A stretch of DNA of 12,115 bases from VFMC01 sp044359565. GTDB taxonomy: Bacteria > Actinomycetota > Acidimicrobiia > Acidimicrobiales > Ilumatobacteraceae. Position 1 is the stretch's first letter; each line of letters opens with the position of its first letter. The translations under genes and the position numbers were made by a program. Location: NCBI GenBank assembly GCA_044359565.1, contig JBIKLX010000091.1, positions 1-12,115 on the forward strand. The letters are read 5' to 3'. Shown one piece after another: positions 1-7,157 of this stretch. The notes beneath the pieces were generated by a model that made no database searches, was not told where the DNA came from, and saw nothing but the letters and a program-made list of their open reading frames with translations.

Positions 1-1
1 T

Positions 2-937
2 GCCTGCCCGAGTGGCGTGCCGTTCGGGCATCTGATGGAAGCCACCCGCTCGACGCTCGCCACCCAGCACCGCATCACGCCCTGGTGGCAGCGGTGGGGG
101 TTCGCCGTGCTCGGCCACCATCGCCTGCTGCTCGTCGGTTCCACCGCGCTGGCGTTGGCGCAACGGCTGCACCTGGTGCCGCGTCGCCTCGGCCTCACCC
201 GTCTGCCGGTACGCCGCGGCCCGGCGGTACGGCCCACCGGCACCGACGTGTGGTTGTTCACCGGCTGTGTGATGGATGCCTGGCAGCGCGACGTGCACCG
301 GGCCACCGCCCGAGTGCTCGACGCCCTCGGCCAGCGCTACGCGGTGCCCGGCAGCGGTGGCGCGTGCTGTGGCGCGCTGCACGTGCACGCCGGTCTCACC
401 GATGCCACCGAACGACTGGCGCGTGCGGTGATGGCATCGATGCCGGGCGATGCGCCCATCGTGGTGAACTCGGCCGGTTGCGGTGCGGCGCTGAAGGACT
501 ACGGACACCTGCTCGGCACGCCTGAGGCGGTGGCGTTCAGCGCGCGAGTTCGCGACGTGCACGAGCATGTGGCGCCGTCGATGGATCGGCTCGTGGTGCG
601 GCGACGCGCCGAACCGGTCATCGTCCAGGACCCGTGCCATCTCCGCCATGTGCAACGCACTCACCTGGCGGTGCGCACAGTGCTGGGCGCGGTGGCCCCG
701 TTGGTGGAGCTCGACGACGACGGCCTGTGCTGCGGCGCCGGCGGCGCGTACTCGGCGCTGCAGCCCGAGTTGGCCGGCGAGGTGCGCCGTCGGAAGGTGG
801 CGTCGATCGAACGATCCGGTGGGCACGAGGTGGCCAGCGCCAATCCGGGATGTTCCATGCACCTTGCCGCGGTCGGCGTGCAGGTGCGGCATCCGATGCT
901 GCTGCTTGCCGAAGCGCTCGACGAGGGCATGCCGTGA
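2..937 (+). CDS. GlcF-like (Fe-S)-binding CCG-domain protein, 5' end outside window
   Basis: This is the C-terminal 311 residues of a glycolate oxidase iron-sulfur subunit (GlcF)-like protein. The frame is open to the window edge, and the first residues read ACPSG, the end of a C-x2-C-x3-CP [4Fe-4S] motif with the usual following G-V-P-F-G. The gene therefore starts upstream, and an internal GTG at 17 is not the start. Two cysteine-rich CCG boxes follow. In partial numbering the first has Cys at about 89, CC at 122-123 and Cys at about 160; the second has Cys at about 212, CCG at 243-245 and Cys at about 284. In this family (GlcF, LutA, HdrB) the boxes bind Fe-S or heterodisulfide-type clusters, and the protein passes electrons from a flavin partner (GlcD-like FAD oxidase). 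The partner is not visible here. Lactate or glycerol-3-phosphate dehydrogenase Fe-S subunits are alternatives. The stop overlaps the next start by 4 bases. Confidence 0.85.
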   Translation, partial: ACPSGVPFGHLMEATRSTLATQHRITPWWQRWGFAVLGHHRLLLVGSTALALAQRLHLVPRRLGLTRLPVRRGPAVRPTGTDVWLFTGCVMDAWQRDVHRATARVLDALGQRYAVPGSGGACCGALHVHAGLTDATERLARAVMASMPGDAPIVVNSAGCGAALKDYGHLLGTPEAVAFSARVRDVHEHVAPSMDRLVVRRRAEPVIVQDPCHLRHVQRTHLAVRTVLGAVAPLVELDDDGLCCGAGGAYSALQPELAGEVRRRKVASIERSGGHEVASANPGCSMHLAAVGVQVRHPMLLLAEALDEGMP

Positions 938-1131
938 GCGGAGCGTTCGACGACCTCGCCGAGCAGCTCGACGCCATCGCTGCCGAACTTGACGATCGGG
1001 CCTTCGAGTTGCTGCGCGAGGCGGCCGCCGAGCGCAGTGGCCGACCGGCCGACGACAAGCGGCTCACCCAGGCCCGCCGCGCCGTCGAGAAGGCCGCGCA
1101 CCTGCTGCGCGGCGCACCTGCCGACGACTGA
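934..1131 (+). CDS. Small charged helical protein of unknown function, coupled to the GlcF-like gene
   Basis: This 65-residue protein starts with GTG inside a GTGA overlap with the preceding stop codon. A Shine-Dalgarno GAGGG (923-927) lies exactly 6 bases before the GTG, which supports this start over the longer open frame upstream, which merely shadows the GlcF-like gene. The product is rich in Ala, Glu, Asp, Arg and Leu. It looks like two amphipathic helices (residues about 4-32 and 43-58) separated by a Gly-Arg-Pro turn, with no cysteine, no signal peptide and no membrane segment. I do not recognise a family. Its coupling to the GlcF-like gene suggests co-expression and perhaps an accessory or assembly role, which is inference. 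It could be missed by annotation because of its size. Confidence 0.7.
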   Translation: MSGAFDDLAEQLDAIAAELDDRAFELLREAAAERSGRPADDKRLTQARRAVEKAAHLLRGAPADD

Positions 1132-1132
1132 T

Positions 1133-1149
1133 CCGGGCGGGGCACCCGG
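1133..1149. terminator. Weak hairpin between convergent genes
   Basis: A 5-bp stem CCGGG (1133-1137) / CCCGG (1145-1149) with a 7-base loop fills the 20-base gap between two convergent stop codons. There is no U-tract on either side. A hairpin without a U-tract can act as a terminator in actinobacteria, and the position between convergent operons fits a bidirectional terminator. The stem is short, and short G/C inverted repeats are common in DNA this GC-rich. Confidence 0.3.
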
Positions 1150-1151
1150 GG

Positions 1152-1685
1152 TCAGACTTCGGTGGCGAATCCGCGCTCGATGAAGTCAGCGAGCGTGTCG
1201 GCGACGACGAGGATGTCGGTCTGGACGATGCTCACCACGGGTGAATCGTTGCTCGGCCCGGCGTAGAGGTGGTTCCACAGCGGAGTGAGCAACGGCGAGC
1301 GGCCGAGTTCGGCTCTGGCCACGTCGAGCGCCTCGTCGAGCAAGGCGGGTCGGGCACCCCAGTCGGGCAGCCACACCTCGTTGTACTCCACGTCGAACAG
1401 GGCACCCTCCACCGGGCCGTCGACCAGGAATGCCGTGGCCTCGAGATCGCGCAGGCGCCAGTCGGGCACCCGGGTCCAGCGCAGGATTCCGTCGCTGTCG
1501 CGTGGCGGTTCGGGTAACTGCACGGGGTGTACCAGGCGCAGTACCTCGCGCCACAGCGGCGCCATCGCCAGGCCGAAGTGCTGTTCCGCCCGGCGCAACT
1601 CGATGTCGTCGAGGCCCGCTTCACACCTCCAGTCGCTGCGGCGGCGCACCGCTGCTGCGAAGGTTCGAATTGCTGCGGTGCTCAC
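1152..1685 (-). CDS. SUKH (SMI1/KNR4)-like protein
   Basis: This 177-residue protein has the general look of the SMI1/KNR4 (SUKH) superfamily. An N-terminal helix pair is followed by a P-L-W-R-E-V-L segment (about 43-49), a central W-R-L-R-D-L-E region, and an acidic strand block D-V-E-Y-N-E-V-W (about 98-105). The C-terminal part reads L-W-N-H-L-Y-A-G-P, then S-P-V-V-S-I-V-Q-T-D-I, and ends with an A-D-F-I-E-R-G-F helix, a typical SUKH ending. SUKH proteins are best known as immunity proteins against nuclease and other toxins, but many are stand-alone cytosolic proteins of unknown role. The GTG start at 1685 lies in a GTGA overlap with the upstream MOSC gene stop and has no clear Shine-Dalgarno, so translation is probably by coupling. 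It is the last gene of the operon. No toxin gene is adjacent, so an immunity role is not supported here. The family call rests on pattern recognition only. Confidence 0.65.
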   Translation of the reverse strand: MSTAAIRTFAAAVRRRSDWRCEAGLDDIELRRAEQHFGLAMAPLWREVLRLVHPVQLPEPPRDSDGILRWTRVPDWRLRDLEATAFLVDGPVEGALFDVEYNEVWLPDWGARPALLDEALDVARAELGRSPLLTPLWNHLYAGPSNDSPVVSIVQTDILVVADTLADFIERGFATEV

Positions 1686-2542
1686 ACCGGGTCGGCGACG
1701 ACGACCACGGTGTCGCCGGCCCGCACGACACCCGGCACGACGACCTCGGCATACACCCCGACGTTCTGGTCGAGGTCGCGCACGACGTGGCGCAGCACGG
1801 CCCGGTCTTCGGGCAGGTCGGGGGTGACCTCACGGGTGACCATCACACACCGCGGGCACGCCTCGATGACGCGCAGCACCACGTCGCCGATGCGCAGGTG
1901 CTTGCCCACCCAGGCGAATTCGGGGTGGCCCTCGGCGTCACCGGAATCGATGACCAGGTTGGGCCGGAACCGGCGCACATCGACCGCGCTGTCGGGCAGC
2001 GCGGCGGCCAGCGAACGCAGCGCCGAGGTGGTCATGACGAGCAGCGGGAAGGCGTCGAGGTAGGTGCCGGGTGGCGACTCGAACTCCATGATGACCGGAG
2101 GGAAGATGCTGAGATCGGGCAGCGGTTCGTCGCCCTCACGGCCGAACACCGCCCGCAGTTCAGCCAGCATGTCGGTGCTGTCGGGGGCTCCACGGCGGTA
2201 GTGGTCGAGATCGGTGGGTGGCTGCAGCGGCCACAGACTCACCCGGTGACCGAGCGCGGCGGAGAGGCGCTCGTGCACCTGGTCGTCGTCGCTGCGCACC
2301 GTCGAGCCGTCGGGAAGCGAGATCTCGACTGCGCTACCGGGTGCAGGGTCGGCGTCGACGTAGTGCGCCCCACAGCGCATCAACCCGCCGATCTTCTTCG
2401 CCCCGCGGATACCGCCGCGCTCTTCGTCGCGAGTGGCCCAGGTGCGATCGCCCACCATGCCCTCGTCGGTGAGCCGAGCGGAGGCGACCTCGCAGCCGAT
2501 CATCGACTTCACCGGGTACTGCCAGAGTTGGGTGATGTGCAT
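1682..2542 (-). CDS. MOSC domain-containing protein with N-terminal beta-barrel domain
   Basis: This 286-residue protein begins with Q-L-W-Q-Y-P-V-K-S-M (about 5-14) and G-M-V-G-D-R-T-W (about 28-35), hallmarks of the MOSC N-terminal beta-barrel. The MOSC domain proper occupies roughly residues 140-286. It contains R-R-F-R-P-N-L-V-I (about 190-198) and the E-A-C-P-R-C segment with Cys229 and Cys232. The conserved cysteine in this region is the likely molybdenum cofactor sulfur ligand in family members such as mARC and YcbX, which reduce N-hydroxylated compounds or carry Moco sulfur. The substrate of this protein cannot be told. The ATG start is well supported: GAGGA (2549-2553) lies 6 bases upstream, and the gene begins 2 bases after the LOG gene stop. 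It overlaps the SUKH-like gene by 4 bases. No Moco-synthesis gene is nearby. Confidence 0.88.
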   Translation of the reverse strand: MHITQLWQYPVKSMIGCEVASARLTDEGMVGDRTWATRDEERGGIRGAKKIGGLMRCGAHYVDADPAPGSAVEISLPDGSTVRSDDDQVHERLSAALGHRVSLWPLQPPTDLDHYRRGAPDSTDMLAELRAVFGREGDEPLPDLSIFPPVIMEFESPPGTYLDAFPLLVMTTSALRSLAAALPDSAVDVRRFRPNLVIDSGDAEGHPEFAWVGKHLRIGDVVLRVIEACPRCVMVTREVTPDLPEDRAVLRHVVRDLDQNVGVYAEVVVPGVVRAGDTVVVVADPV

Positions 2543-2544
2543 GG

Positions 2545-3591
2545 TCAGTCCTCAGGGGTGACGGGATCGGGGACAAAACTGTTCAGCAGGTCGATCATGG
2601 CGCGCAGGTCGCCGTAGCCGTGACGGGTGAAGCGCAGACCGATGCGGGGCAGATGCGCGGCATCGTGTTCGGCGACCTCGCGTTCGTGGGGCGCCACGCG
2701 CTCGATGCGACCCACCCGGCACAGGTGGCCGAAACGCTCGTTGAGTACCTCGAGCTGGGCTTCGGTGGGGGCGTGTTGCACACGCACCACGAGCTGCTCG
2801 CCGATGTAGCGGATGGAGTCGAAGTTGGCGTAGAACCGCACAATCTCGTCGACCGCAGCGTCGGACGACTCGGTGATGGAGTACAGCCCGGTGTCGGGCG
2901 CCGACACCAGGCCGCGGGCGACGAGCTGTTGGTCGACGAACTCGTGCACCGTCTCCCAGTAGGGGTCGCCCGGGGTGTCGAGGAACACGATGGGAACCGG
3001 TACACCCTTGCCGGTCTGGGTGAGCGTGAGCACTTCGAACACCTCGTCGAGGGTGCCGAACCCGCCGGGCAGGCAGATGAACGCCTTGCTCTCCTTCACC
3101 AGCATGAGCTTGCGGGTGAAGAAGTACTTCATGGTCACGTTCTTCGAGTCGCCTGCGATGACCGGATTCGGCCGTTGTTCGCGGGGCAGTTCGATCGACA
3201 CGCCCATCGACTGGGCGCGCCCGGCGCCCTCCATGGCAGCCTGCATGATGCCCGGTCCGGCGCCGGTGATGACCATCCAGCCCCGTTCGGCCATCGCGGC
3301 GGCAGCCCGTCGTGCCTGCTGGAACAGTGGGTCGTCGGGCTGGGTGCGGGCCGAGCCGAAGATGGTGACCTTCGGAACGGCTCGGTAGGGGCGGAACATC
3401 TCGAACGCTGCCCCCATCTCGGCCAGAGCGGCGGTGACGATCTTCAGGTCGATCGTCTCGGGCCGCTGTTCGAGCAGGGACACGAGCGATCCGAGCAGGC
3501 TGGCGGCCAGATCGCGGTCGCGTTCGCGGGGCAGCGCGGCGATGAGCGCCTCGAGGTCGGCAGCGCTCGGCATGGGGCTCGTCGGCTCCAC
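2545..3591 (-). CDS. LOG-family (TIGR00730-like) Rossmann-fold phosphoribohydrolase-like protein
   Basis: The protein carries the LOG/lysine-decarboxylase-like signature. A Rossmann entry V-T-I-F-G-S-A-R-T (about 87-95 from the GTG) is followed by G-A-G-P-G-I-M-Q-A-A-M-E-G-A and the diagnostic L-P-G-G-F-G-T-L-D-E-V-F-E, with a K-N-V-T-M-K-Y-F-F-T-R-K-L-M-L segment just before. In characterised members, PGGxGTxxE and the upstream Arg hydrolyse nucleoside 5'-monophosphates to base plus ribose 5-phosphate; cytokinin-type monophosphates are one substrate class. At about 348 residues it is much longer than small LOG proteins (about 180-200), with roughly 80 extra N-terminal and 100 extra C-terminal residues. 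I chose GTG at 3591 because GAGG (3598-3601) lies 6 bases before it; ATG at 3573 (342 residues) has only a poorly spaced GGAG. It begins 8 bases after the transaldolase stop. The family call is firm; the substrate is unknown. Confidence 0.88.
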   Translation of the reverse strand: MEPTSPMPSAADLEALIAALPRERDRDLAASLLGSLVSLLEQRPETIDLKIVTAALAEMGAAFEMFRPYRAVPKVTIFGSARTQPDDPLFQQARRAAAAMAERGWMVITGAGPGIMQAAMEGAGRAQSMGVSIELPREQRPNPVIAGDSKNVTMKYFFTRKLMLVKESKAFICLPGGFGTLDEVFEVLTLTQTGKGVPVPIVFLDTPGDPYWETVHEFVDQQLVARGLVSAPDTGLYSITESSDAAVDEIVRFYANFDSIRYIGEQLVVRVQHAPTEAQLEVLNERFGHLCRVGRIERVAPHEREVAEHDAAHLPRIGLRFTRHGYGDLRAMIDLLNSFVPDPVTPED

Positions 3592-3599
3592 GATCTGCC

Positions 3600-4706
3600 T
3601 CAGCCGCGCAGCTCGGCGGCCTTCGCCTCGAGCGCGGCGAGCAGTTCGTCGAAGCTCTGCTGGAAACTGCGCACACCTTCGCGTTCGAGCATGGCCGCCA
3701 CGTCGTCGAGGTCGACCCCGGCGGCCGCGATGGCTTCCCAGTCGGCTGCAGCGTCGTCGACCTCGGCGTCGACCCGACGGGCCAGCGTGCCGTGATCGGC
3801 GAAGGCCTCGAGCGTGGCGTCGGGCAGGGTGTTCACCGTGAGCGGCCCGATGAGTTCGTCGACGTAGAGGGTGTCGGGGTAGGCCGGGTTCTTGGTGGAG
3901 GTGCTGGCCCACAGCGGCCGCTGCACCCGGGCGCCACGGGCGGCGAGCGCGTCCCAGCGAGGTCCGCTGAATGTCTGTTGGAACGCCTGGTAGGCGAGCT
4001 TGCCCTGCGCGACGGCGGCCTTACCGCGCAGTGCCAGGGCCTCGGGTGTGCCGATGGCCTCGAGTCGCTTGTCGACCTCGCTGTCGACCCGGCTGATGAA
4101 GAAGCTGGCGACGCTGGCCACCTTCGACAGATCGGCGTCGGCCGATTGGGCGTACTCCTCGAGTCCGGCGAGATACGCCTCCATCACTCGCTGGTAGCGG
4201 TCGAGGCTGAAGATCAACGTGACGTTGATGCTGCGTCCCTCGGCGATCATCTGCTGGATGGCGGGTAACCCCTCACGGGTGGCCGGGATCTTCACCATCA
4301 GGTTCGGCCTGTCGATGCGCTGGTTCAGCATGCGCGCAGCCACTTCGGTGCGCGGTCCGTCGTGGGCGAGGCCGGGGTCGACCTCGACGCTGACGAACCC
4401 GTCGCGGCCGCGGCTGTCGGCGTACACGGGAGCCAGGACGTCGAGCGCGCCGTGGATATCGGCCAGGACCAGTTCCCAGTAGATGTCGATGACGGCACGA
4501 TCGGATGCGGCCAGTTCGCGGAACTGGTCGTCGTAGTCGGCCGACCCCTGGATGGCCTTCTGGAAGATGGTGGGGTTACTGGTGAGGCCGCGGACGCCGC
4601 GCTCGACGAGACCCGCGAGCGTGCCGTCGGTGAGGTAGCTGCGCTTCAGGTTGTCGAGCCAGGGGCTCTGCCCGAACTCGTCGTGCAGTTGGACGAGGCG
4701 ATCCAT
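3600..4706 (-). CDS. tal: Transaldolase
   Basis: Transaldolase transfers a dihydroxyacetone unit between sugar phosphates in the cytosolic non-oxidative pentose phosphate pathway (sedoheptulose 7-phosphate plus glyceraldehyde 3-phosphate to erythrose 4-phosphate plus fructose 6-phosphate). The 368-residue product matches the long actinobacterial/cyanobacterial-type enzyme. Visible signatures are G-L-T-S-N-P-T-I-F-Q-K (about 40-50), V-S-V-E-V-D-P (105-111), and N-L-M-V-K-I-P-A-T with the Schiff-base lysine at about 139. G-R-S-I-N-V-T-L-I-F-S follows, then R-P-L-W-A-S-T-S-T-K-N-P with the later substrate-binding residues. The ATG start is firm: AGGA (4713-4716) lies 6 bases upstream, and the gene begins 11 bases after the transketolase stop. 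It is the second gene of the tkt-led operon. In many actinobacteria tkt-tal continues into zwf-opcA; here a LOG-family gene follows instead. Confidence 0.97.
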   Translation of the reverse strand: MDRLVQLHDEFGQSPWLDNLKRSYLTDGTLAGLVERGVRGLTSNPTIFQKAIQGSADYDDQFRELAASDRAVIDIYWELVLADIHGALDVLAPVYADSRGRDGFVSVEVDPGLAHDGPRTEVAARMLNQRIDRPNLMVKIPATREGLPAIQQMIAEGRSINVTLIFSLDRYQRVMEAYLAGLEEYAQSADADLSKVASVASFFISRVDSEVDKRLEAIGTPEALALRGKAAVAQGKLAYQAFQQTFSGPRWDALAARGARVQRPLWASTSTKNPAYPDTLYVDELIGPLTVNTLPDATLEAFADHGTLARRVDAEVDDAAADWEAIAAAGVDLDDVAAMLEREGVRSFQQSFDELLAALEAKAAELRG

Positions 4707-4717
4707 CGTGGGTCCTT

Positions 4718-6685
4718 TCAGCCGGTTCGACCGGTGAGGCGGCGTGCCTGTGCGACGACGTTGTCGAGGTTGATGCCCAGGCGGTCGAGGGCGACGGCAC
4801 CGGGAGCGCTGGCACCGAAGCGGTCGATGCCGATGGAGCGCTGGGCCCAGCGCGCCCAACCGAACGTGGTGGCTGCCTCGACTGACAGCACCGGGATACC
4901 GGGAGGCAGCACCGACGCGCGGTAGTCGTCGTCCTGGCGCTCGAAGCGGTCCCACGACGGCATGCTGACCACGCGGGCATGGATGCCCTCGCCGGCCAGT
5001 TGCTCGGCGGCGGCGACCGCCAGTGGCACCTCGCTACCGGTGGCGGCGATGACCAGGTGGGCCTGCCCGTCGGTGTCGCGCACCACGCCTGCGCCACGCT
5101 CGACGGCCGAGCCATCGGTGACCACAGTGACGTTCTGTCGCGACAGCACGAGGGCGGTGGGGCCGTCGTGCTCGATGCAGGCCCGCCACGCTGCAGCCGT
5201 CTCGTTGGCGTCGGCCGGGCGGATGACCTGCAGATCGGGAATGGCGCGCAGTGTGGCCAGGTGCTCGACGGGCTGGTGGGTGGGGCCGTCTTCGCCCACA
5301 CCGACCGAGTCGTGGGTGAACACGAACACGACCTTGGCCCGGCTGAGCGCTGCCAGGCGCACGGCAGGGCGCATGTAGTCGAGGAAGACGAAGAACGTGC
5401 CGCCAACCGGCAGCACCCCACCGTGCAACGCCATGCCCACCATGGCGGCGCCCATCGCGTGCTCGCGCACGCCGTAGTAGACCTGACGTCCGGCGGGCTG
5501 TGCCGCCGACTGGGCCAACTGGCCGGCGAGCTTGGTGCCGGTGTTGCCGGTGAGGTCGGCTGCACCAGCCATCACGCCGGGCACCTGGGCCAGCGTGGCG
5601 TTGATGGCCTTCTCGATGGCAACCCGGGTGGCGATCGACTCGCCCTGCTCGAACCGGGGGAGTGAGGCCTCCCAGCCGGCCACGCCGGTGGCAGCCCACC
5701 GAGCGTCCCACACGGCCCGGTCGACACCGCTGTCGTGCAGTCGTTGCTGCCAGGCCGACTGCACCGCGGCACCGCGCTCGGCGCAGTGGCTGCGGTAGGC
5801 GGCGACCAGGTCGTGCGGGGCCCAGAACGGTTCGTCGGGGATGCCCATCACGGCCTTGGTACGAGCGACATGATCGGCCGTGAACGGGTTGCCGTGAGCA
5901 TGGGGGTTGTCGGTGAGGTCGGGGCTGGGGTGGCCGATGTGGCTGCGCAGCACCACCAGGCTGGGCCGGTCGGTGACGGCCATAGCGCGACGCAGACCCG
6001 CCTCGATGGCGTCGAGATCGTCGGCCGACTCGCCGAGGTTCTCGATGTGCCAGCCGTACGCGGCGAAGCGTTGCGGCACGTCGTCGCTGTAGGCGAGGTC
6101 GGTGGTGCCGTCGATGGTGATCTTGTTGTCGTCGTAGATGCACACGAGCGAACCGAGGCCCAGATGCCCGGCCAGCGAGGCGGCTTCGTGGCTGACGCCT
6201 TCCATGAAGCAGCCGTCGCCCGCCACCACGAACACGTGGTGCTGCATCGCGCCGGCACCGAACTCGGCGGCGAGCTGCCGTTCGGCGACAGCCATGCCCA
6301 CGGCATTGGCGAACCCCTGCCCGAGCGGGCCGGTGGTGACCTCGACCCCTGCCGTGTGGTGCACCTCGGGGTGGCCGGGTGTTGCCGAGCCCCACTGGCG
6401 GAACTGACGGATGTCGTCGAGTTCGAGGCCGTACCCGGCCAGGTACAGCATCGAGTACTGCAGGATCGATGCGTGGCCGTTCGAGAGGATGAACCGGTCG
6501 CGGTCGGGCCAGTGCGGCTGGGCCGGATCGTGCCGCATCACCCGGCTGAACAGCACGTGCGCCAAGGGCGCCAGCGCCATCGCGGTTCCCTGGTGCCCGC
6601 TCTTGGCCTGCAGGGGCGCGTCCATGGCGAACCCACGGATGAGCGAGATGGCGAGTGAATCTTGTTCGGGTGTCAACGACGGCAC
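4718..6685 (-). CDS. tkt: Transketolase
   Basis: Transketolase moves two-carbon ketol units between sugar phosphates using thiamine diphosphate. The 655-residue length is normal. The N-terminal PP domain has K-S-G-H-Q-G-T (28-34; Gln where Pro is usual), F-I-L-S-N-G-H-A-S, G-P-L-G-Q-G-F-A-N-A-V-G, and the ThDP/Mg motif from G-D-G (156-158) to D-D-N (185-187). The pyrimidine domain has R-E-H-A-M with catalytic Glu at about 408, T-H-D-S-V-G and G-E-D-G-P-T-H-Q-P (464-472). The C-terminal domain includes A-T-G-S-E-V and W-D-R-F, then the D-R-F-G-A-S-A-P-G sugar-phosphate-binding segment. The start is GTG with no Shine-Dalgarno, but a TACAGT box ends 6 bases upstream, which suggests a leaderless mRNA. 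It is the first gene of a five-gene operon with tal, LOG, MOSC and SUKH-like genes. Confidence 0.97.
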   Translation of the reverse strand: MPSLTPEQDSLAISLIRGFAMDAPLQAKSGHQGTAMALAPLAHVLFSRVMRHDPAQPHWPDRDRFILSNGHASILQYSMLYLAGYGLELDDIRQFRQWGSATPGHPEVHHTAGVEVTTGPLGQGFANAVGMAVAERQLAAEFGAGAMQHHVFVVAGDGCFMEGVSHEAASLAGHLGLGSLVCIYDDNKITIDGTTDLAYSDDVPQRFAAYGWHIENLGESADDLDAIEAGLRRAMAVTDRPSLVVLRSHIGHPSPDLTDNPHAHGNPFTADHVARTKAVMGIPDEPFWAPHDLVAAYRSHCAERGAAVQSAWQQRLHDSGVDRAVWDARWAATGVAGWEASLPRFEQGESIATRVAIEKAINATLAQVPGVMAGAADLTGNTGTKLAGQLAQSAAQPAGRQVYYGVREHAMGAAMVGMALHGGVLPVGGTFFVFLDYMRPAVRLAALSRAKVVFVFTHDSVGVGEDGPTHQPVEHLATLRAIPDLQVIRPADANETAAAWRACIEHDGPTALVLSRQNVTVVTDGSAVERGAGVVRDTDGQAHLVIAATGSEVPLAVAAAEQLAGEGIHARVVSMPSWDRFERQDDDYRASVLPPGIPVLSVEAATTFGWARWAQRSIGIDRFGASAPGAVALDRLGINLDNVVAQARRLTGRTG

Positions 6686-6691
6686 GGTGCG

Positions 6692-6697
6692 ACTGTA
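6692..6697 (-). promoter_or_regulatory. Predicted -10 box of a leaderless promoter for the tkt operon
   Basis: On the minus strand TACAGT is followed by exactly 6 bases (CGCACC) and then the GTG start of transketolase. This spacing places transcription start at or next to the first base of the start codon. No Shine-Dalgarno precedes the GTG and no clear -35 hexamer is seen, which is typical of actinobacterial leaderless promoters. It would drive the whole minus-strand operon down to 1152. Confidence 0.6.
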
Positions 6698-6701
6698 CCC
6701 G

Positions 6702-6733
6702 CGGCCCAGCGTGGGCCGTTCGATCGACGGCCC
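6702..6733. repeat. Two overlapping, mutually exclusive perfect inverted repeats upstream of tkt
   Basis: The first repeat is CGGCCCA (6702-6708) / TGGGCCG (6712-6718) with a 3-base loop. The second is GGGCCGT (6713-6719) / ACGGCCC (6727-6733) with a 7-base loop. Both are perfect over 7 bp and share the middle arm, so only one hairpin can form at a time. They fill the gap between the DUF6941-like gene stop (6753) and the tkt -10 box. They could be a U-less terminator for the minus-strand gene upstream or, as DNA, an operator over the -35 region of the tkt promoter. No U-tract is present. Confidence 0.5.
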
Positions 6734-6752
6734 TACTGGGGTTGCGCTGGCG

Positions 6753-7151
6753 TCAGACGGCCGGTGGCAGCAGGGTGAACGGCACCAGGTGCCACGGACC
6801 GCGATCGATACGGCAATGGGCGAAGATCTGGCGGTACTCGGTGAACTCGAGATCGCCCTTCACCAGGCGGTACGTGAACTTGCCCGGCTCGACCGTGAAG
6901 GGGCTGACGTTGCGAGCCACCTGTTCGTCGGATTCGTCGAGGCCGTTGCGGAAGACCACCTCGAAGTTGCCGCTGCCCGATTCGTCGGGCGGGCAGAAGA
7001 TGAGCGCGACCAGATGTGGCGACAGGGTGACGGGCACCGGCTGGGGGGCAGCCATCGAGAACATCGCGCCGGTGAGGTCGATGCGGGTGGACGGCCCGGG
7101 CGCCTGGCGCAGGGCGAAGTTCTCGACGAAGAGCGCGGACACGATCTGCAT
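6753..7151 (-). CDS. DUF6941-like small protein of unknown function
   Basis: This 132-residue cytosolic protein begins M-Q-I-V-S-A-L-F-V-E-N-F-A-L and is followed by alternating short beta-strand-like segments: L-T-G-A-M-F-S-M, V-T-L-S-P-H-L-V-A-L-I-F, F-E-V-V-F-R-N-G and F-T-Y-R-L-V-K-G. It ends in a proline-rich tail, P-F-T-L-L-P-P-A-V. The start, with its A-L-F-x-E opening and a G-x-(V/M)-F strand soon after, resembles DUF6941 proteins, whose function is unknown. The overall look is a beta-sandwich. That family call is tentative. I chose ATG at 7151 over a GTG 14 codons upstream (which would overlap nagA), because TACCCT ends 6 bases before the ATG, as at other genes here. It begins 17 bases after the nagA stop, so it may be read both from nagA and from its own promoter. 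Confidence 0.75.
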   Translation of the reverse strand: MQIVSALFVENFALRQAPGPSTRIDLTGAMFSMAAPQPVPVTLSPHLVALIFCPPDESGSGNFEVVFRNGLDESDEQVARNVSPFTVEPGKFTYRLVKGDLEFTEYRQIFAHCRIDRGPWHLVPFTLLPPAV

Positions 7152-7157
7152 ACGACG

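Noticed and set aside
1152..1685. Immunity gene of a polymorphic toxin system
   Set aside because: The protein is SUKH-like, but no toxin, secretion or repeat gene is adjacent, and it is the last gene of a sugar-phosphate operon. The context does not support toxin immunity.
2620..3795. 391-codon plus-strand frame opposite the LOG and transaldolase genes
   Set aside because: It is antisense to two genes with clear family motifs and has a composition typical of GC-driven shadow frames.
3574..3912. Extending the LOG protein N-terminus upstream to 3912
   Set aside because: The extension beyond 3591 overlaps the transaldolase 3' end, reads as Arg/His-rich shadow sequence, and bypasses the GAGG site placed 6 bases before GTG 3591.
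5735..6658. 307-codon plus-strand frame opposite transketolase
   Set aside because: It is a shadow of the tkt coding strand, with the same frame relation as the other antisense shadows, and it has no ribosome site or domain.
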